From the NCBI GenBank assembly GCA_030704615.1, contig CM060732.1:31727053-31791052 (forward strand): 64,000 bases of DNA. The letters are read 5' to 3'. The DNA is from Takakia lepidozioides (Eukaryota; Streptophyta; Takakiopsida; Takakiales; Takakiaceae). Made by a program: the position numbers and the translations under genes. The notes under the pieces are model-generated. The model was not told the DNA's origin. It worked only from the letters and a program-made list of their open reading frames with translations, and searched no databases. Each line of letters opens with the position of its first letter. Position 1 is the stretch's first letter. Positions 46,254 through 59,391 of the stretch are shown piece after piece.

Positions 46254-47689
46254 AGACACAGTCCGTCACAGCGTTCACAGGGAACGGTTATCATTGGCAA
46301 GGAACGACTGTGTGAGAACGACATCTGCAGAGGGAACGTGCGTTCTGTCCTAGATGACAGTTAGTTAGTTGCAGGTAGAATAGACAAAGTAGCTACAGGG
46401 AGGGGATCACTTCTCGAAGCACTTCTAGCATCAGGGGGAGAAACACGATCTGGAGCACAGGGATGGAGAGCACAGTGAAGAAGGACACACGATCTGACGA
46501 TGCTTGATACATGCAAGCTGTAGAGATGTACTATAGGGCAAAATAGAGACACCATGGCTTCGCCCTGATACATGACAGATATAAATCTGATTCTTTTTTT
46601 CATACTCACAATGTGTAGAGAAATTTGAGTGAAGCTGTGGAATGAATGCTTGAGTAGATGGAACATGGTAGATTGTTGAAGCAATCTGATACTTAATCAT
46701 AGTCAGTAAGGTAACTTACTAAACATGAGTGCAAGGAGGAATAGATATAGGAAAGTACCCCCATGATACACTAGCTGTAGGTCATGACTGATTGTTCTGA
46801 GCGGGAAGAGTATTTAGAGATATCCAACTTTTCTATCTTGGAGTTTCCACCAGATAGCCAAGGGATGGATGAGTATAAACCACTTGATAGCTGCATTGTC
46901 ACTTCGAAATTTTTTCAGGAAGAGGCGCTCATGCGTGTTCGGACCATTTTCTTGTTGACTCCTAATCATAATTCCCTCTCCCATTGGTTGACTTTTTCCT
47001 GTTGGTTGTTGATTTTCTCCCAATGGCTGTCGGCTCGTTCCTCCTTCAGACTGATGTCGGCTTCCACTGCTCGCTTCCGCGTACGATGGTTGACAAATAT
47101 TTTCTCTACCACGGTAAGCAATTCACCATGGTAAACCTGAACAGCAGGGCGTGAAGGAGCTCTGTGATCACCTGCATGTGCACGATGTCCCTCAATCTGC
47201 ACATTCTATCCATCTCCAACATATGGAGGTGTTACTCTATGCATTCTCAATCGATACAACCTTGGTCCCTCATGTCCCTCGGTCGCTTGATATGTAGCAA
47301 AATCTCTCTCAAATAGAAACACGATGGCTTCCATGTCAATTCAAGATCCACTGCACCACCATTGCTCCTGAAGCTTCCGAAGTACAACGCGTAGCGAGAA
47401 AAAGAAAAATGCAAAGCGGGAGTCGTCGAAAGAGACGGTGTGTATGAAAATATATAAAGATTAATAGGTAATGTAGATCCCTTTATATATGAATGAAAAG
47501 ATGGATGCAAAGATGAAGAGGTCACAAGATGGGACCAAGAACAGCAATACTAATAAGGAGAGCATTCAGTAGTGGTAAGTTGTCCTGTAAAATTATGAAT
47601 GACACTTTACTTCTCATACTCAGTACTCAGCCCGAGCCTCGCTCAGCTGGGGCCTGCTGAGTGACAATGATGAGCCTCATGGATTGTCA
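46254..47689. other. Region without recognised genes
   Basis: Short frames occur on both strands. One minus-strand frame at 47525-47247 ends in RREILLHIKRPRD-like sequence and may be part of the Plavaka-like element to its right, but this could not be shown. Confidence 0.3.
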
Positions 47690-49209
47690 TTCTTGTTTAG
47701 GTTGCAGTAATGCAGCAGGGGGTGAATACATTGGCTTGACTTGAGGGCTATTTCAAGGCCTCTTGAACAAGTCACATTCATTTCTGAGTCGCTTTGTATT
47801 GACCCAATGTCTAACTTCATGGGACACCCAACTCCATTAGACAAGAATGTTGCAAGAAACCTCCCAAGACCTCATTAGGTCATATGTTTATATCATTTCA
47901 CCTTGCATCCTTCGGGATGATCGCAAATGTACGCATAAAGAAGTGGAAATACCCACTGCTCATTACCAAAAGGGTCTGATAAAGCTATGCCACTGCAAAC
48001 AAAGGCAAAAAGTTAGAAATGGAGTCTCTCAATTGATTATTGTTCATACAAACATTCAACCATGTGTTGAAAATAGTGGAAATGAAAGATTAGTGATGAT
48101 TTAACCTATAACCAGCTTTCTTCAGTGGCTCCAAGATGTGGCTGAGGCATTCATGAAAAATCTGTAGCCTTCGTTCATGTGACACCTCAGATGACGAAAA
48201 AATAGGTAGACCTGCAAGTAACAAATGTCTCTCGTCCATATATCTATTTTTGCATGCAATGTTTCCAATCGTCATAACAAGTGAATAGCCAGACACCCTT
48301 CCATTGTTGGATAAAGTTGTTTGATCACTATACAAGATCAATGGTGCTACCACTGCTCCATCACATTTAATGTGTTACTGCATCATGGACAAAAAAAGAT
48401 GTGAAGATCTAGCTCACAAGGTATTGGTAAAGAACTAAGGGGAGTTTTTCATCATACAAGAAGAATGGCTGGTCTTCAAGCAACAAGTTGGATTCAGAAT
48501 GAGTCAAATAATCTCCATTAAGTTAGGGGATTGGACAATTTATGTGATATACCACTCCCATTGACAAACATACTTGCATTGTTTGCCACCATCGGCCAGT
48601 GTCGGGTGTAGAGAATCCCGAGTCATGGCGTATTATCCTTGGAGCCATTTGAAAGCCCTCTGCAACTTGGGGGGACGAGAAAAGAGGCGCTAGAGCCTCG
48701 AGAGGATCTCGATAGTACATTCTTTGTCCAATATCTCCGTCCTCGATATGCACCACGTGCTCAAACCAACCATCATTTTTTTTTAATAGTGTTTCCTCGT
48801 ATTTTTCTGTGTCAGCCACAGACCTCACAGTAATCTCCTCCAGTTTGAATGAGGGATGAAACAAAATCTGGCTAAAGAGTGAATTGATATCATTGATTGA
48901 CAATCCTGTCTTGTTTTTGCAATTTCTGATCCAATGCATAAGAGAGAACGTGGGATTGTATTGGGGGGCGGGAATTTCTTCAATGGGCGGGGACAAATAT
49001 TCAAGCTCTTCAAGAAGGTCATGACTACCACAAGGTTGGTCGAGTGGTATGAAAGACCTATGGTGAGCCCTTGCTAAGTCAATAGCCAGCCTCTTCTCTC
49101 TCACGAGCTCATGGGATCGACATGCTATGCTTTTTTGGTGTGCCTGTAGTGCAGATTTGTGAGCAAAGTTGATGGCTCCACATCAGGAGCAATTAAAAGG
49201 ACCCTGCAT
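47690..49209 (-). pseudogene. Plavaka-like transposase relic
   Basis: Minus strand from ATG 49209-49207. A zinc-finger-like head comes first (FNCS-stop-CGA, HKSALQAHQKSIACRSH), with TGA at 49185-49183 inside the first knuckle. The region 49104-48523 follows: NPTFSLMHWIRNCKNKTGLS, LFHPSFKLEEITVRSVADTE, GWFEHVVHIEDGD and MYYRDPLEALAPLFSSPQVA. Region 48353-48090 reads VAPLILYSDQTTLSNNGRVS, LVMTIGNIACKNRY. After a gap bounded by splice-like sites, about 47985 onward reads GIALSDPFGNEQWVFPLLYA, YICDHPEGCK. This block order (YRDP, LYSD-T-LS, TIGNI, DP-G) is that of Plavaka transposases, a CACTA-related group best known from fungi. The C-terminal part is missing or unrecognised. Confidence 0.65.
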
Positions 49210-50361
49210 AATCCCTAGCCAAACCCTATTCCAGATCCAGTTTGTATTAAAGACACGTAAATACAGCCTCAAGACAGAACTATCCCCCCATGGTATAGGC
49301 TGTTCCCAACCTCCCAACCAGCTGGGGTGGAGCACCCCTCTCTTATTTAAACCTCTATATGGACCACACTCCTTGATTCTATTAGCACCTTGGTTTACTG
49401 GAGCTCAGACTAATATATTACAAAGATGTGCAGTGTGTTAGTTGGAACAGGGTGCCACCTCATAGAAGAAAGGAGGGCTAGTATGTACAGATGGAGCCAA
49501 TTGAATGGAGTGATCAAAATCTCCCAGTGCCTGCAGTGCTCCAATCTGCCCTGCGAGCAAAGGGAGGTGCTACGGTAAGCTGGCATTTAGACTTAAAGAG
49601 ACTTCAATCAGGTCTTCTTTTCCTGGGATAGTAGACATGTAAAGAGGCTCCTTGCTCTGAATACGAATATGTCACTGTAAAAGGTTTGGTGGAAAACTGT
49701 TAAATTGTTCCAAAATTGAGGTCCACCGCTTACGGTAGGTGTAAAAAAGAACTCACAACAGAGAACTTCCCTGCTTGGATCTCTTCCTGCTATGCATACT
49801 CATTTGTATCACACGTATTTCCACCCAAACTCAAGTGTAGACAGAAGACTATTGAATAGACATTTTTGACAATAAAAACCTGACGTTTTGGGTTCTGATG
49901 ACAGTCAAGAAAGGCTGACCTGGCGACTGCGAGCGTTTCCGCGGTTATCCCATGCTCTTGCCACAATGTCTGGAACCCACTCAGTATCAACCTTTTGGTA
50001 TAAGTTGTCAATCACCTCCGTCCACAGCCTCTCCTCCTCTTCAACTTGCAGAAACACTCTGTTGTCGCAGAAAGAACTCTTTTGGGACACACAAGAGTTC
50101 CTTGATGTTCCTACACACATTGCAAGCTATTGCACTAAAAATCCGCTATGAATTTGAATTTAAGCTCGTACAACGTGATCAACACTGCCAAGTACGGACG
50201 TCTCCATTGCACTCCAATACATGTGATTTTCTACTTTAATTGTTAGGTTGATTTTACATTGTGCCACTCTTGAATTACCTATGTTGTAGGTAAAATGTTG
50301 AAACCAAGCAGTCTGGCATCTCCATAAGCTCTTTCTAAACCGTGCTGAAACCAGATGGTTC
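49210..50361. other. Region without recognised genes
   Basis: Only short motif-free frames on both strands. No inverted ends matching the Plavaka relic were identified by eye. Confidence 0.35.
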
Positions 50362-50865
50362 TTGCTTATAAACGCTGGTACCTATCAAGGTCGGCCACCC
50401 GACCACACTGTGCCACCCTGGCTGCTACCATGCATATGTACCCGATCACCATGCTCATGCCTTGCTAGGCTTTGCCCGGACATACTCCTTGTACAAGGCC
50501 TACCCATTAACACCCTATCCCCTACCTCACCATCCCCACAATTCACCATTTATGTCATTGAATTCACATTTTGTCACGATCGTTACCCCAATGACTCGAT
50601 TTTAGAAAAGCCGTAAAAAATATGTCATGCTTATCTTTGCAATCCGACGGTATGGCTGAAAAACTGGCCCATTACCCGTCATCACCACCGGTACTCGAGG
50701 CGGCATTCATAACACCAATATCAATGACATACATGATTACTTCAAAATTCTCACTCTTCCCATCCACAAATGCTTCAAAGTAATTCACCTCACAGCACTC
50801 GGTTCACTCAGAGCTATTATCGCCAACAAACGCCAACTGGAATCCGGCACTCCAAACTCACCCTA
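50362..50865 (+). pseudogene. Relic of a non-LTR retrotransposon C-terminal tail (tentative)
   Basis: The frame ending near 50616 (FTFCHDRYPNDSILEK) continues after a one-base shift as KYVMLIFAIRRYG-stop, PLPVITTGTRGGIHNTNIND and IIANKRQLESGT, ending at a TAG near 50865. The pattern C-H-D, E-x(3)K-Y, I-RR-GW, TG-RG-IH, NKR-L resembles the end of some LINE polyproteins with a restriction-like endonuclease. No polymerase domain is seen upstream. Confidence 0.3.
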
Positions 50866-51029
50866 GGCCCCAGGGTAACCAGAGACTCCCCTACTTTCTA
50901 CAGTCACTTCGTGTCCTATATGACACCTTTCTTTTTATAGGGGGGCCCTTTAAAAGGGGCAGTAGCCGCAAGGCAAAGTGGCTCCGAGTTACGCTGCCTT
51001 CGGCCAAAGTCTTCTCTCTCTTGAAACTA

Positions 51030-52240
51030 GATTGATTTTTATTTTTATTTTTTTTCCCCAGAACGGGGGACAAGGGGAATTTTATTAATAAAAAAAAAGG
51101 GGGAGAACACCGCAGAGGAAAAAATAACCTCCAGGAATGCCGTGAAGGCGTAAACACCCAGAGCATCTAGGGACGAGGGGGAGAAGCTGGATAAGTCCGC
51201 CTACCAGAACCAAGAGATAAGTGACAACTTTCACAAAACAAGATCACGAGGAGAAAAGACCAGCGCAGAAAGCAATAAGGTTCAGAAGCTTCATCTACGC
51301 AGATAGGCAACTGTCCAGAATACTAAACTGTCTGGTCCTATTGCGCCCACTTTCTGAGGCACACTACTGGCTGCCACTCCCAAAATCCAGATGCGCTTTC
51401 GATTTGGAGGAGCTCAGTTTCTGATGTCGCCAATTGATGTCTGGCGCTTCGGAGTCAGCCGGCAAATTGCCAATCCCGGGGGATGTCGTCATTCCATTGG
51501 ACTCTAGATTCCGATAGCCTGGTGCACAGGGTGTTGCCTTTTGCCCAGGAGAGGTCGAAATCCGAGTACAGCTGCTGGCACCTTCCTTCACTACACTTGC
51601 AGGCTGCTGCAATCAAAGTCATCCATGCTTTTTGGCTCTCAATCATCAAATCCACATATATTTTGCAGAGAACGGATCTGACATTGGGGCATTTTCCCTG
51701 AAAAACTAAGGAGCATCTAGCCTTCCATATAGACCAGAGAGAGAGAGCTCTAAGGGGCGTCCATACTGGGCAATTGGACCATGAAGAAACATTGTGCAGA
51801 TTGAGTAGCAGAAGGGGCGGAGCTAAAGAGGGTATAGTCCCCCAGTTAGATCCTGACATAGTTCCACACCCTGGCAGAAACCGGACAGTGAATCAAACAC
51901 TGCTCTATCGTTTCACTTCTTCCATTCTGGCAAGATCTGCAGGCTGGGTCAAAATCAGGTATGGAGATAGCTACTGGGAGGATCCTGTTGGCAATTTTCC
52001 ACAAAAAAGCACTGATTTTTTGCAGATCTATGCTTTGCCCATATGTCCTTCAAACACTACTCCATCGTTGGTCTTGCATCTGCAAAGACCATTTCCTGTT
52101 CCATTTAGACTTAAAATCTGGTTTCCCAAGCAGCAGTCTATACCCTGTCTTGACAGTGTAGCCCAGAAATGGAGTATTGGAGGTGTTTTTCCAAGTCCAT
52201 TCTCCTGGGTCTACTTGTAATCTGCTCAAAGGGAAACGCA
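51030..52240 (-). mobile_element. L1-like LINE, 5'-truncated and decayed
   Basis: Minus-strand frames give KISFFVWKIANRILPVATYL-like and CRSCQNGRSETIEQCLIHCP sequence with VWNYVRI (about 52180-51850). This is the zf-RVT motif (W-K-FxW-LP ... CxxC ... ETxxHxxxxC) of plant LINEs. It is followed by LRALSLWSIWKARCSLVFQG (51760-51690), the usual tail. Frameshifts are frequent. On the minus strand the sequence ends in A-rich GGGGAAAAAAAATAAAAATA near 51056-51030, a likely poly(A) tail. Confidence 0.68.
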
Positions 52241-52543
52241 GATTGAATTAGTGTTGATCTTATAATCAAGGATCCCGTGCTTTGTGAACATTGCATCATC
52301 AAAAATTGCATATACATAAATATCACGACATTAAAATAAATATTTAATTTTGTTTTTTTATAATGATCAAGACTAAGTAGCTTTAACTCCGATTCAAGTA
52401 GGCAGTAAGTTTCAGATGCATGTACTGTGTAACAACTGACACTCTGCCTACATGCTGCTCTACCTACATGCGGCTGCTACGGTTATTTGACTATCCAAGG
52501 CCATCAACAACAGTTCAAGGGCATCCAACGTTCTCAACGTCTT

Positions 52544-52663
52544 AAATTGTGCACAGAGAGAGAGGAACTTCAGTTCATCCACAGGTCCTCCACGTGATTC
52601 TGGTTGACACATGATAGGACAAAAGTATACACAGTTCCTTTGAATCCAAGCTTTTGCCATATT
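52544..52663. repeat. 120-bp direct repeat, copy 1
   Basis: AAATTGTGCACAGAGAGAGAG ... CAAGCTTTTGCCATATT. Nearly identical to 53997-54116; the visible differences are one CA unit and a T/C change. Confidence 0.85.
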
Positions 52664-52890
52664 ACGCATAAGTTGCGCTTGCATCGGCACGAGCCTTCCA
52701 TAGCCTTGTGGCCAAGAGACTTCATAATGAGAGAGAAAAGGAGGAGGGGTGTTTAAGGGCACAAGAGAGACAGTGTGCAGTGCCACAACAGCAAATCCTT
52801 CTAAATGACTTGACTGGATTGACTCATTATGTCAGAGCACTGTGACAGAAGTTAAGTAGTGCCATACCCATGACAGCTGTTGGACAACAC

Positions 52891-55800
52891 ATAATCAGAA
52901 GGCTTGGAGCTTTCGCCACCTCCGCTGGTAGGTCACCAGTTAAGTGGTTGTTGTCCAGCAGTCTGCAGACCCAAACACACCCAAGGTTAAACTTGTAAAT
53001 GTGTATAATCACACCATCCCACAAGGCATTTCTTGACAATTCTATCCAAAGGCTTTTCCTTTTCTATCCGTGTAATCCTGCCTTTCTGTGCTACGACCCT
53101 GTATTGATCACTTCAGTCTTGTCAACTCTGCTTCATACCACCTCACATCCCACGTGAACAAAGGTGTAGAGTTGCATCCCACCAGTTGTCACACGGAGGG
53201 CATGGCAACTTATGTATACAATCTTTTGCTCCCCTGACCTGCGTGTCTTCTTGGAAAGAAGCAAATACTTACATATGAACAAGCTTCGGTAGCTTGCCAA
53301 GTCCGGCGGGAAGGTTGCCATTCAAAGAGTTGTTGTTCATGTGCCTATATTACAAACAACCAGCCATCTGATCAGACCTTTCCCAGAGGAGAAAGAACAA
53401 GGCAGTAAGCACAAACTGAAATTTTGAAAATGATTGGAAGCTACAACGCGCTCCCTTCCACCGGGACCAGTTGAGTTTTGGGAGAACTGGGCACTTCTCC
53501 TGCTTGCGAATTCATGACCATGACACCACGCCTGGGTGTTGAGACTATTTGAGAGACAATGGCTTCTCTCACCGTGCATTCCAGCGACAATCTCAAACCT
53601 TGACTTTGCAGACATGTTGGGAGCAAGTTGCTTTCTAGAAGTAAACTTCTGGACGCTCACTGTGTGGTAATGACAACTGAGCACCAAAATCTTTTCCAGT
53701 GATGGATGAATCACCAAATGTCACAGAAGGAGAAATACTTTCAGCATAGGACACTGGTTCAAACTCTCAAGTTTCACACTATCTGAACACAAAGTAGATA
53801 CACTCACAGATACTGGATATTTGGAAGGTTTTCAAAAGTCGTGGGCACTGGTCCAGAAATATTGTTCTGATCAATCTGTATTCTGTTGAGGTTGGACAAA
53901 TCACCAAGCTCTGGAGGAAGAATCCCTGTGAATGGTTTCCATTCAGCAGCCTGTTCCAAGCACCACCAAGTCTTTATGCTATCCCCATAGACATCCAAAT
54001 TGTGCAGAGAGAGAGAGGAACTTCAGTTCATCCACAGGTCCTCCACGTGATTCTGGTTGACACATGATAGGACAAAAGTATACACAGCTCCTTTGAATCC
54101 AAGCTTTTGCCATATTGATTTGTACTGCTATCTTCATAGGAAGAAGCTGAATCTGGTGGTATGACAACCTTACAGCGGACAAGTTCAACGTTACTGATCG
54201 GAGCTACACTGAACTTTTTATGTCCCCACACATTGGAATCGATGCAATCTCTCTAGAGGTTGAAGTTACATACAACAGGAACAGCTTCTGTTGCCAAATG
54301 AGGAGGGAATGCTCCCAGTGAGATTGTTCCACATCACTTCCCTAGAAGCAAGAACTCTGCATACGTTAGAAAGGAAATACATACTGCACAAAAAAGTCAC
54401 TCTCACCTGAGATGGATCAACAGTGGCAGTCACAATCTTCCACAGGATACTATGACACTCCTCCACAGGAAACATGAATCATGCTTGACAGTGAAGGAGC
54501 AGCCATTTTTATTTTTCTTGGGGTGCCGCTTGGCTGACATACCCATCATGCAGTCAAGACAAAAGATAGCTCATGCCTCCATTAGAAAGGAACAAACACC
54601 TCAGCAAGAAGGCCAAAAGCAACACCATGGAAGCAACTAACGATAAAGCATAGCGAATATAAAAGTTCTAAGGTTTGCAACTCACAGGTACACAAGCTCA
54701 GAGAGATTTCCAAGTTCAGGAACCAAAGTGCCCTGTAGATTGAGTTCGAAAAGACGACTGCAACAAACAAAAACATCCATCAGCCAGAGACATCAGCTCC
54801 CATATGATAAATGATGCAGTATCGTTAACAAATAAATATTCTGAGAACTCAAAGTGAGAAAAAGCCAAATAAAAGTCCATCTGCTCCAGCCCTCTCAGTT
54901 GATGCCCTTTGACATTGTCATGCAAACACAAAGCACCCATTGAATGTGGAACAACGAGTGAGAAGTGGAGGACCTACAGCTCCGTTACGTGAGAGCCATT
55001 GTTACTAACTTGATTACAATATACCCCATTCCCACTGCATGGGTCATTGCCATTCCAATCGTCGAGGTGGCCATCTGGGTCTATCAGACTTTTGTGGAAA
55101 GCTTGGAGTGCCTCAGCTGCAATCATCCTCAACCAAGGAGAGGTCAAAAGACTTTGGACTTCAGCAAATTCGATAGAAAGTGTCTATATAAAAAGATAAA
55201 TGTAGGGAGTCAGCCATGCAATGGTGTATCATGTGGGCAGATTGGAGCCACCCCCTCAGTGACAAGTCCTCTCCAATCCTGAGAGTGATTATCAGTTTGG
55301 AAGCATCCACCAAATTCTGAATGTCCCTCCTTGGGTCTGATCCTCCACAATTTGAGCATGAAATGGAGATATACTAAAGGGCCTTCTGGAATGGAAGGCC
55401 TAGAATACACATAAGTCTTAAACCTAAGTTGCCCGATTCTGCTCTCCTCTAACTCCTCCCCAGCCTTTTCTCCACTTTGTCTGCCTGGGGTAGTAAATCA
55501 CACCAGACCTTGTTTTGTAAGGAGGTCCCTGCATTGAGATTTTTGGCCCAGAAAGACAGGAATTTATTATGTTCCATGGCCAATTGGTACAAGTGAGCCA
55601 ACACACTTTTTAGCCCACACTGGATTTTCTTGGTGACCTTACAGCGGTTGTCTAAGATAGGTTCAAGATTACCCACTGGTGGTCGGCACATTACTATAGC
55701 CAGTCACTTGAGGGTAACTGTAAAGGCGTCACAAGAAACTGTCTCAAACCCTGAGACAGACTGCAAAAGAAGCCTATGGAAAATGGTCCTGAGAAGCTGT

Positions 55801-56114
55801 ATAGCTAGTAGAGCTGATGCATGGTCCTTGATCCAATCCTGTGCAAAAGACCCATATCAACATGCCACCAAGTCTTGAGACCACAAGCTTTGGCCTGTCG
55901 ACAGCTCAATCGGCTCGCTCAGTGGCTGCCACAGCCCGCCTTGGAAACAACTTATTTCAACATTAGATGCCAAACCATAAAAATTGATGGTGCAAGCAGT
56001 GCACTTACTTTCCACCGGATCTGATGTGGCTGCGACAGGTTTGAAGAGTGCTGAGAGGCCGCAAAGAATTAAAAGTCCTACATGACAGGCTAGAGCTTCT
56101 CTTGACACCCCCAT
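52891..56114 (-). pseudogene. LRR receptor-like kinase ectodomain (At1g06840-type), kinase missing
   Basis: Exons on the minus strand: 56114-56009 (start MGVSREALACHVGLLILCGL, a signal peptide), 55116-54978 (EALQAFHKSLIDPDGHLDDW, N-terminal LRR cap), 54757-54686, 54341-54270, 53950-53808, 53344-53273 and 52962-52891. Apart from the first two they are 72-bp single-LRR exons or multiples: [89 protein letters not shown]. The family is a plasma-membrane receptor kinase with an LRR ectodomain. Exon 53950-53808 is 143 bp, one short of two units, and breaks frame after LLNGN. The end of exon 54341-54270 is also out of frame. No transmembrane or kinase exon follows 52891. It is therefore a 5' gene fragment. 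Confidence 0.8.
53997..54116. repeat. 120-bp direct repeat, copy 2, inside an LRR intron
   Basis: Same sequence as 52544-52663, in the same orientation, between LRR exons 54341-54270 and 53950-53808. No target duplication is apparent. Confidence 0.85.
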
Positions 56115-58163
56115 ATCTCCTCAACCTTGCAATTGCATTTCCTCAGTCAATTCTTCGGAACTGCTTCAGACCTGCTTCTCGCTCAATCCCTTGCTCCTCA
56201 TTTCAGAAGACGGTAGTTCCTACTGTGAAGATCTCCTCTCAATGTAAACCGCTGGATATAACTCTGGACCCGTAGTCGCCACTCACTGATATACTGTTCC
56301 TGGTGAAAGAAATTGCCTACGTCACCACCAACTGTGACCGCAAAGTTCAAAACATCTGGTTTCTTCTCTTCGGCTTTTTCCTAACACCGCCGATTTTGGC
56401 CGTGTGTGACCCTTTGCATGAAGGCGGATATCCTCCTTTTCAACTCTCTTTCTCTTGTGTCACACAACAGACGAGCATGTGGGAGTCTTGGATTGTAATA
56501 TTGGATGGCTTGGATAGATTTGAGACAGTATCAGGGCCAGGATGACTATAAATGCACGACCCCTCTAAAATGACAACACATCTGAGAAGGAAACATACAA
56601 ACCCAGAAAAATACTTAACTCACCTCGTGCTTCTCTCTAAAATTTATAGGTCGAAAAATTTCAGGAGAACGGTCATACACAACAGTGGCCCTGCAGTACA
56701 TAGCAAAGGCATTCAAATTCGTTAAAGGAGTATAGCTAGTGGGAAAGTTAAAAATTGAAATGTCATTTGAAGTTAACCGTTAAATTTTTATAATAGTAAC
56801 TCGCTAATTGAATATTCATAGATTACCGGTCATGCGAGGATATTCAATGAATGATTCGACAACCGATTGCACATACCTGATCCCCCAGTTCTGTTCTAAT
56901 TCATGCTGCATAGCCCTGATCACACACAAGTACCCATCTGTCGTTTTTCCATGTCGTCGTTCATACCTGCATGTTCCAAAAATCGTTTGCTGCTGATGCC
57001 AGAGGGGAATTCTTTTCGTTGTTTCCAAACTAAAAAATAGAGCTGAAAGCAACCTAATTTGGGACCACAAGTTGGAGGCGTACCAGGAGTGGATCTTCAC
57101 AAAAGGATGGCTTGAGCCAAGAGATAGAGCTAGAAGAGTAAAGCCAAAATTGTGCCAGTCTATAACAAAAGCAGCCTGGCGAAGCCAACACGCAATCCTC
57201 ACTACAGTCAACGTTGGAATCGATGGTGGGTTTGTTAATCAACACAAACACAAAACAAATTACAAAACAAAATTTATATAAAAGTGAAGCTAGTACAACC
57301 ACTTCAAATAGGAGAGACATAACTCATTTATCGCAAACCACATACATGTACCAGAAAAAAGTCTGGAGCGGGTATTTGAAAGCACAGGACCCAGAGAAAT
57401 GTTGTGAACTGTATCATCAACTTCAAAGGCAAGAGCAACATATACAGTATCCTTGACAGGCCTTGTGGAAAAGGAGAACTCTGCAAGAAAAAAATACAAA
57501 AACTCAGACCCTTTTAAAACAAAATTCCGATTGACAAAATCTAGATCTCTAACTCCTGCAGGCCTAATCGACTTCAACGACACCGAATACCTACGACAGC
57601 AGGTTTAATGAAACTCATACATATGACTTAATGCACGCTTCCCTGCCTAATGATAAACCTTAGACGTATGCTGATTTGCTTAAAAGGCAAATTATTGAAA
57701 GAGGACCGCAAAAAAAGTGAGTTAGCGATCAAATAACCAGATGGAGGTGAATATGTGGATGTTGCAAAAGTCCAGCATGGAGCTCCATTCCTAATAAACA
57801 GTGAACATACAGTAATTTAGTAAAATTCCATTCCACTATCTGTCTGCATTGTCACTTAACGAAAAATGAACCATGGTCATGATCTTGAGGAAATCCTGAA
57901 AGACTATGTTCTTACCTGCAAATGCCACCACATCAACGTCCAGGCCAGCCTACCATTGTTCAACACCAATATTTCAATACTCTTGCATCAACATTTGTAG
58001 CAGTGCCGACATTGTCATGTGCTCTAAAGCCATTAACCTTCAAGTTCCCAAGCTACCTGAATCGGGTCACTTTGAATTTGCAGTTCCACCTAATTTTTGC
58101 AGATCTAATCTGATGGGGCCCACTCCTGAAGCTTTAATGACAAGGGATTTGTCTCGAGTATGA

Positions 58164-59011
58164 TGCAAAAAAACAAAATTAAAAATAAATAAAAGCTACT
58201 ACCTACAAAAAAATATCTTAGATCTCTCATTTACGTTTTGGGCCTGAAAAGGGCTTGTTGACCGCTGACGTGGCAGGTAAACAAGCCCAAAACAGATTGC
58301 ACTCCAAAGGCCATTTTTGGCAGAAAATTAGCAATTTTGGAAAAGCACTTCACTTGTGGTGTGTGAGCATTACATAGACACATCCACCATTGGCTTTTTC
58401 ATTTGGAGGCACATTTTCTCTTGTCAATTTTGAGATTTCTACCCCTATGTAATTACATGCAAAGCAAGCATAGGTGAAAAAATCAGTTGGACCTGCAATT
58501 TAGTGGGGTCATAGCCACTCGACTATTGATTTGGAAATGGTGGGTCTTGGGGCAAGCAAAATTGGATAAAGCTAGGTTTTGTTTTTCAAAGGGAAACACC
58601 TGGGAGCGACAGCTCACAAATCAGGCCCGAGCTAGGTTTTAATTTGGTCAAACCAATTTTTTTCTCACTTTTTCTTTGGGACCTCACAATTGCCATGGTG
58701 GAATCGGCTCATTTTTTGGTATGTCATGCATAAATGAGCTGGGCCACTGCTATAAGGTTGGAATCTCTGGATGATTTTTGGTAGGTTTCTAGGGGCAATT
58801 TACTGCAGCTGGGTACCAAAAATTGGTAAAATGTCAAAAAAAGGCTTGGAAACTTAAGGGTAAAATAAGGTAAAGGCACTTAATTCAGACCTAAAATCTT
58901 TCACGATGAGTACAAATTAATTTTGAAAATGTCCACCACCTTGACATAAAAACTTGCGTCGGTTCTAAGTCACCTAACAAAAAAACTTTGAAACCTTATG
59001 ATTTTTTAATC
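58164..59011. other. Repeat-derived part of the large ALG1 intron 1
   Basis: No coding sequence. It contains GGGAAACACCTGGGAGCGACAGCTCACAAATCAGGCCC-type sequence at about 58590-58628, shared with 61105 and, inverted, with 27530. The surrounding text is unlike the exons in composition and is probably an inserted non-autonomous element. Confidence 0.45.
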
Positions 59012-59391
59012 CACGCATTCTTTGCTGCATTGGAATCCACTTTAATTTGCTAACAAAAATATACAAAAATTTAATCATTCTAATAGTAGTAACTATGCTC
59101 AGTGATTGAAATATCACTTATTTTGTTGGCAACAGCAAAAAATTAGATTTAACTTCAATCACAAAATCGGATAATGCAAGAAACTATGCTCAATTTTCAT
59201 GCATTCCTTGCTGCATTGGAATCCACTTTAATTTGATAACAAAAATATACAAAAACTTGACCATTCTAATAGTAGTAACTATGCCCACTGATTAATATAT
59301 CACTTAATTTGGTACGATCACCTTACCTTTGACAACAGCAAAAAAATTAGGTTTCACTTCAATCACAAAATCAGAAACTATGCTCAATTTT
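59012..59391. repeat. Two tandem units of about 186-194 bp in ALG1 intron 1
   Basis: Both units start GCATTC-TTGCTGCATTGG and contain AATCCACTTTAATTTG, CATTCTAATAGTAGTAACTA, CAACAGCAAAAAATTAG and ACTATGCTCAATTTTC. The second has a short insertion and several substitutions. Confidence 0.8.
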
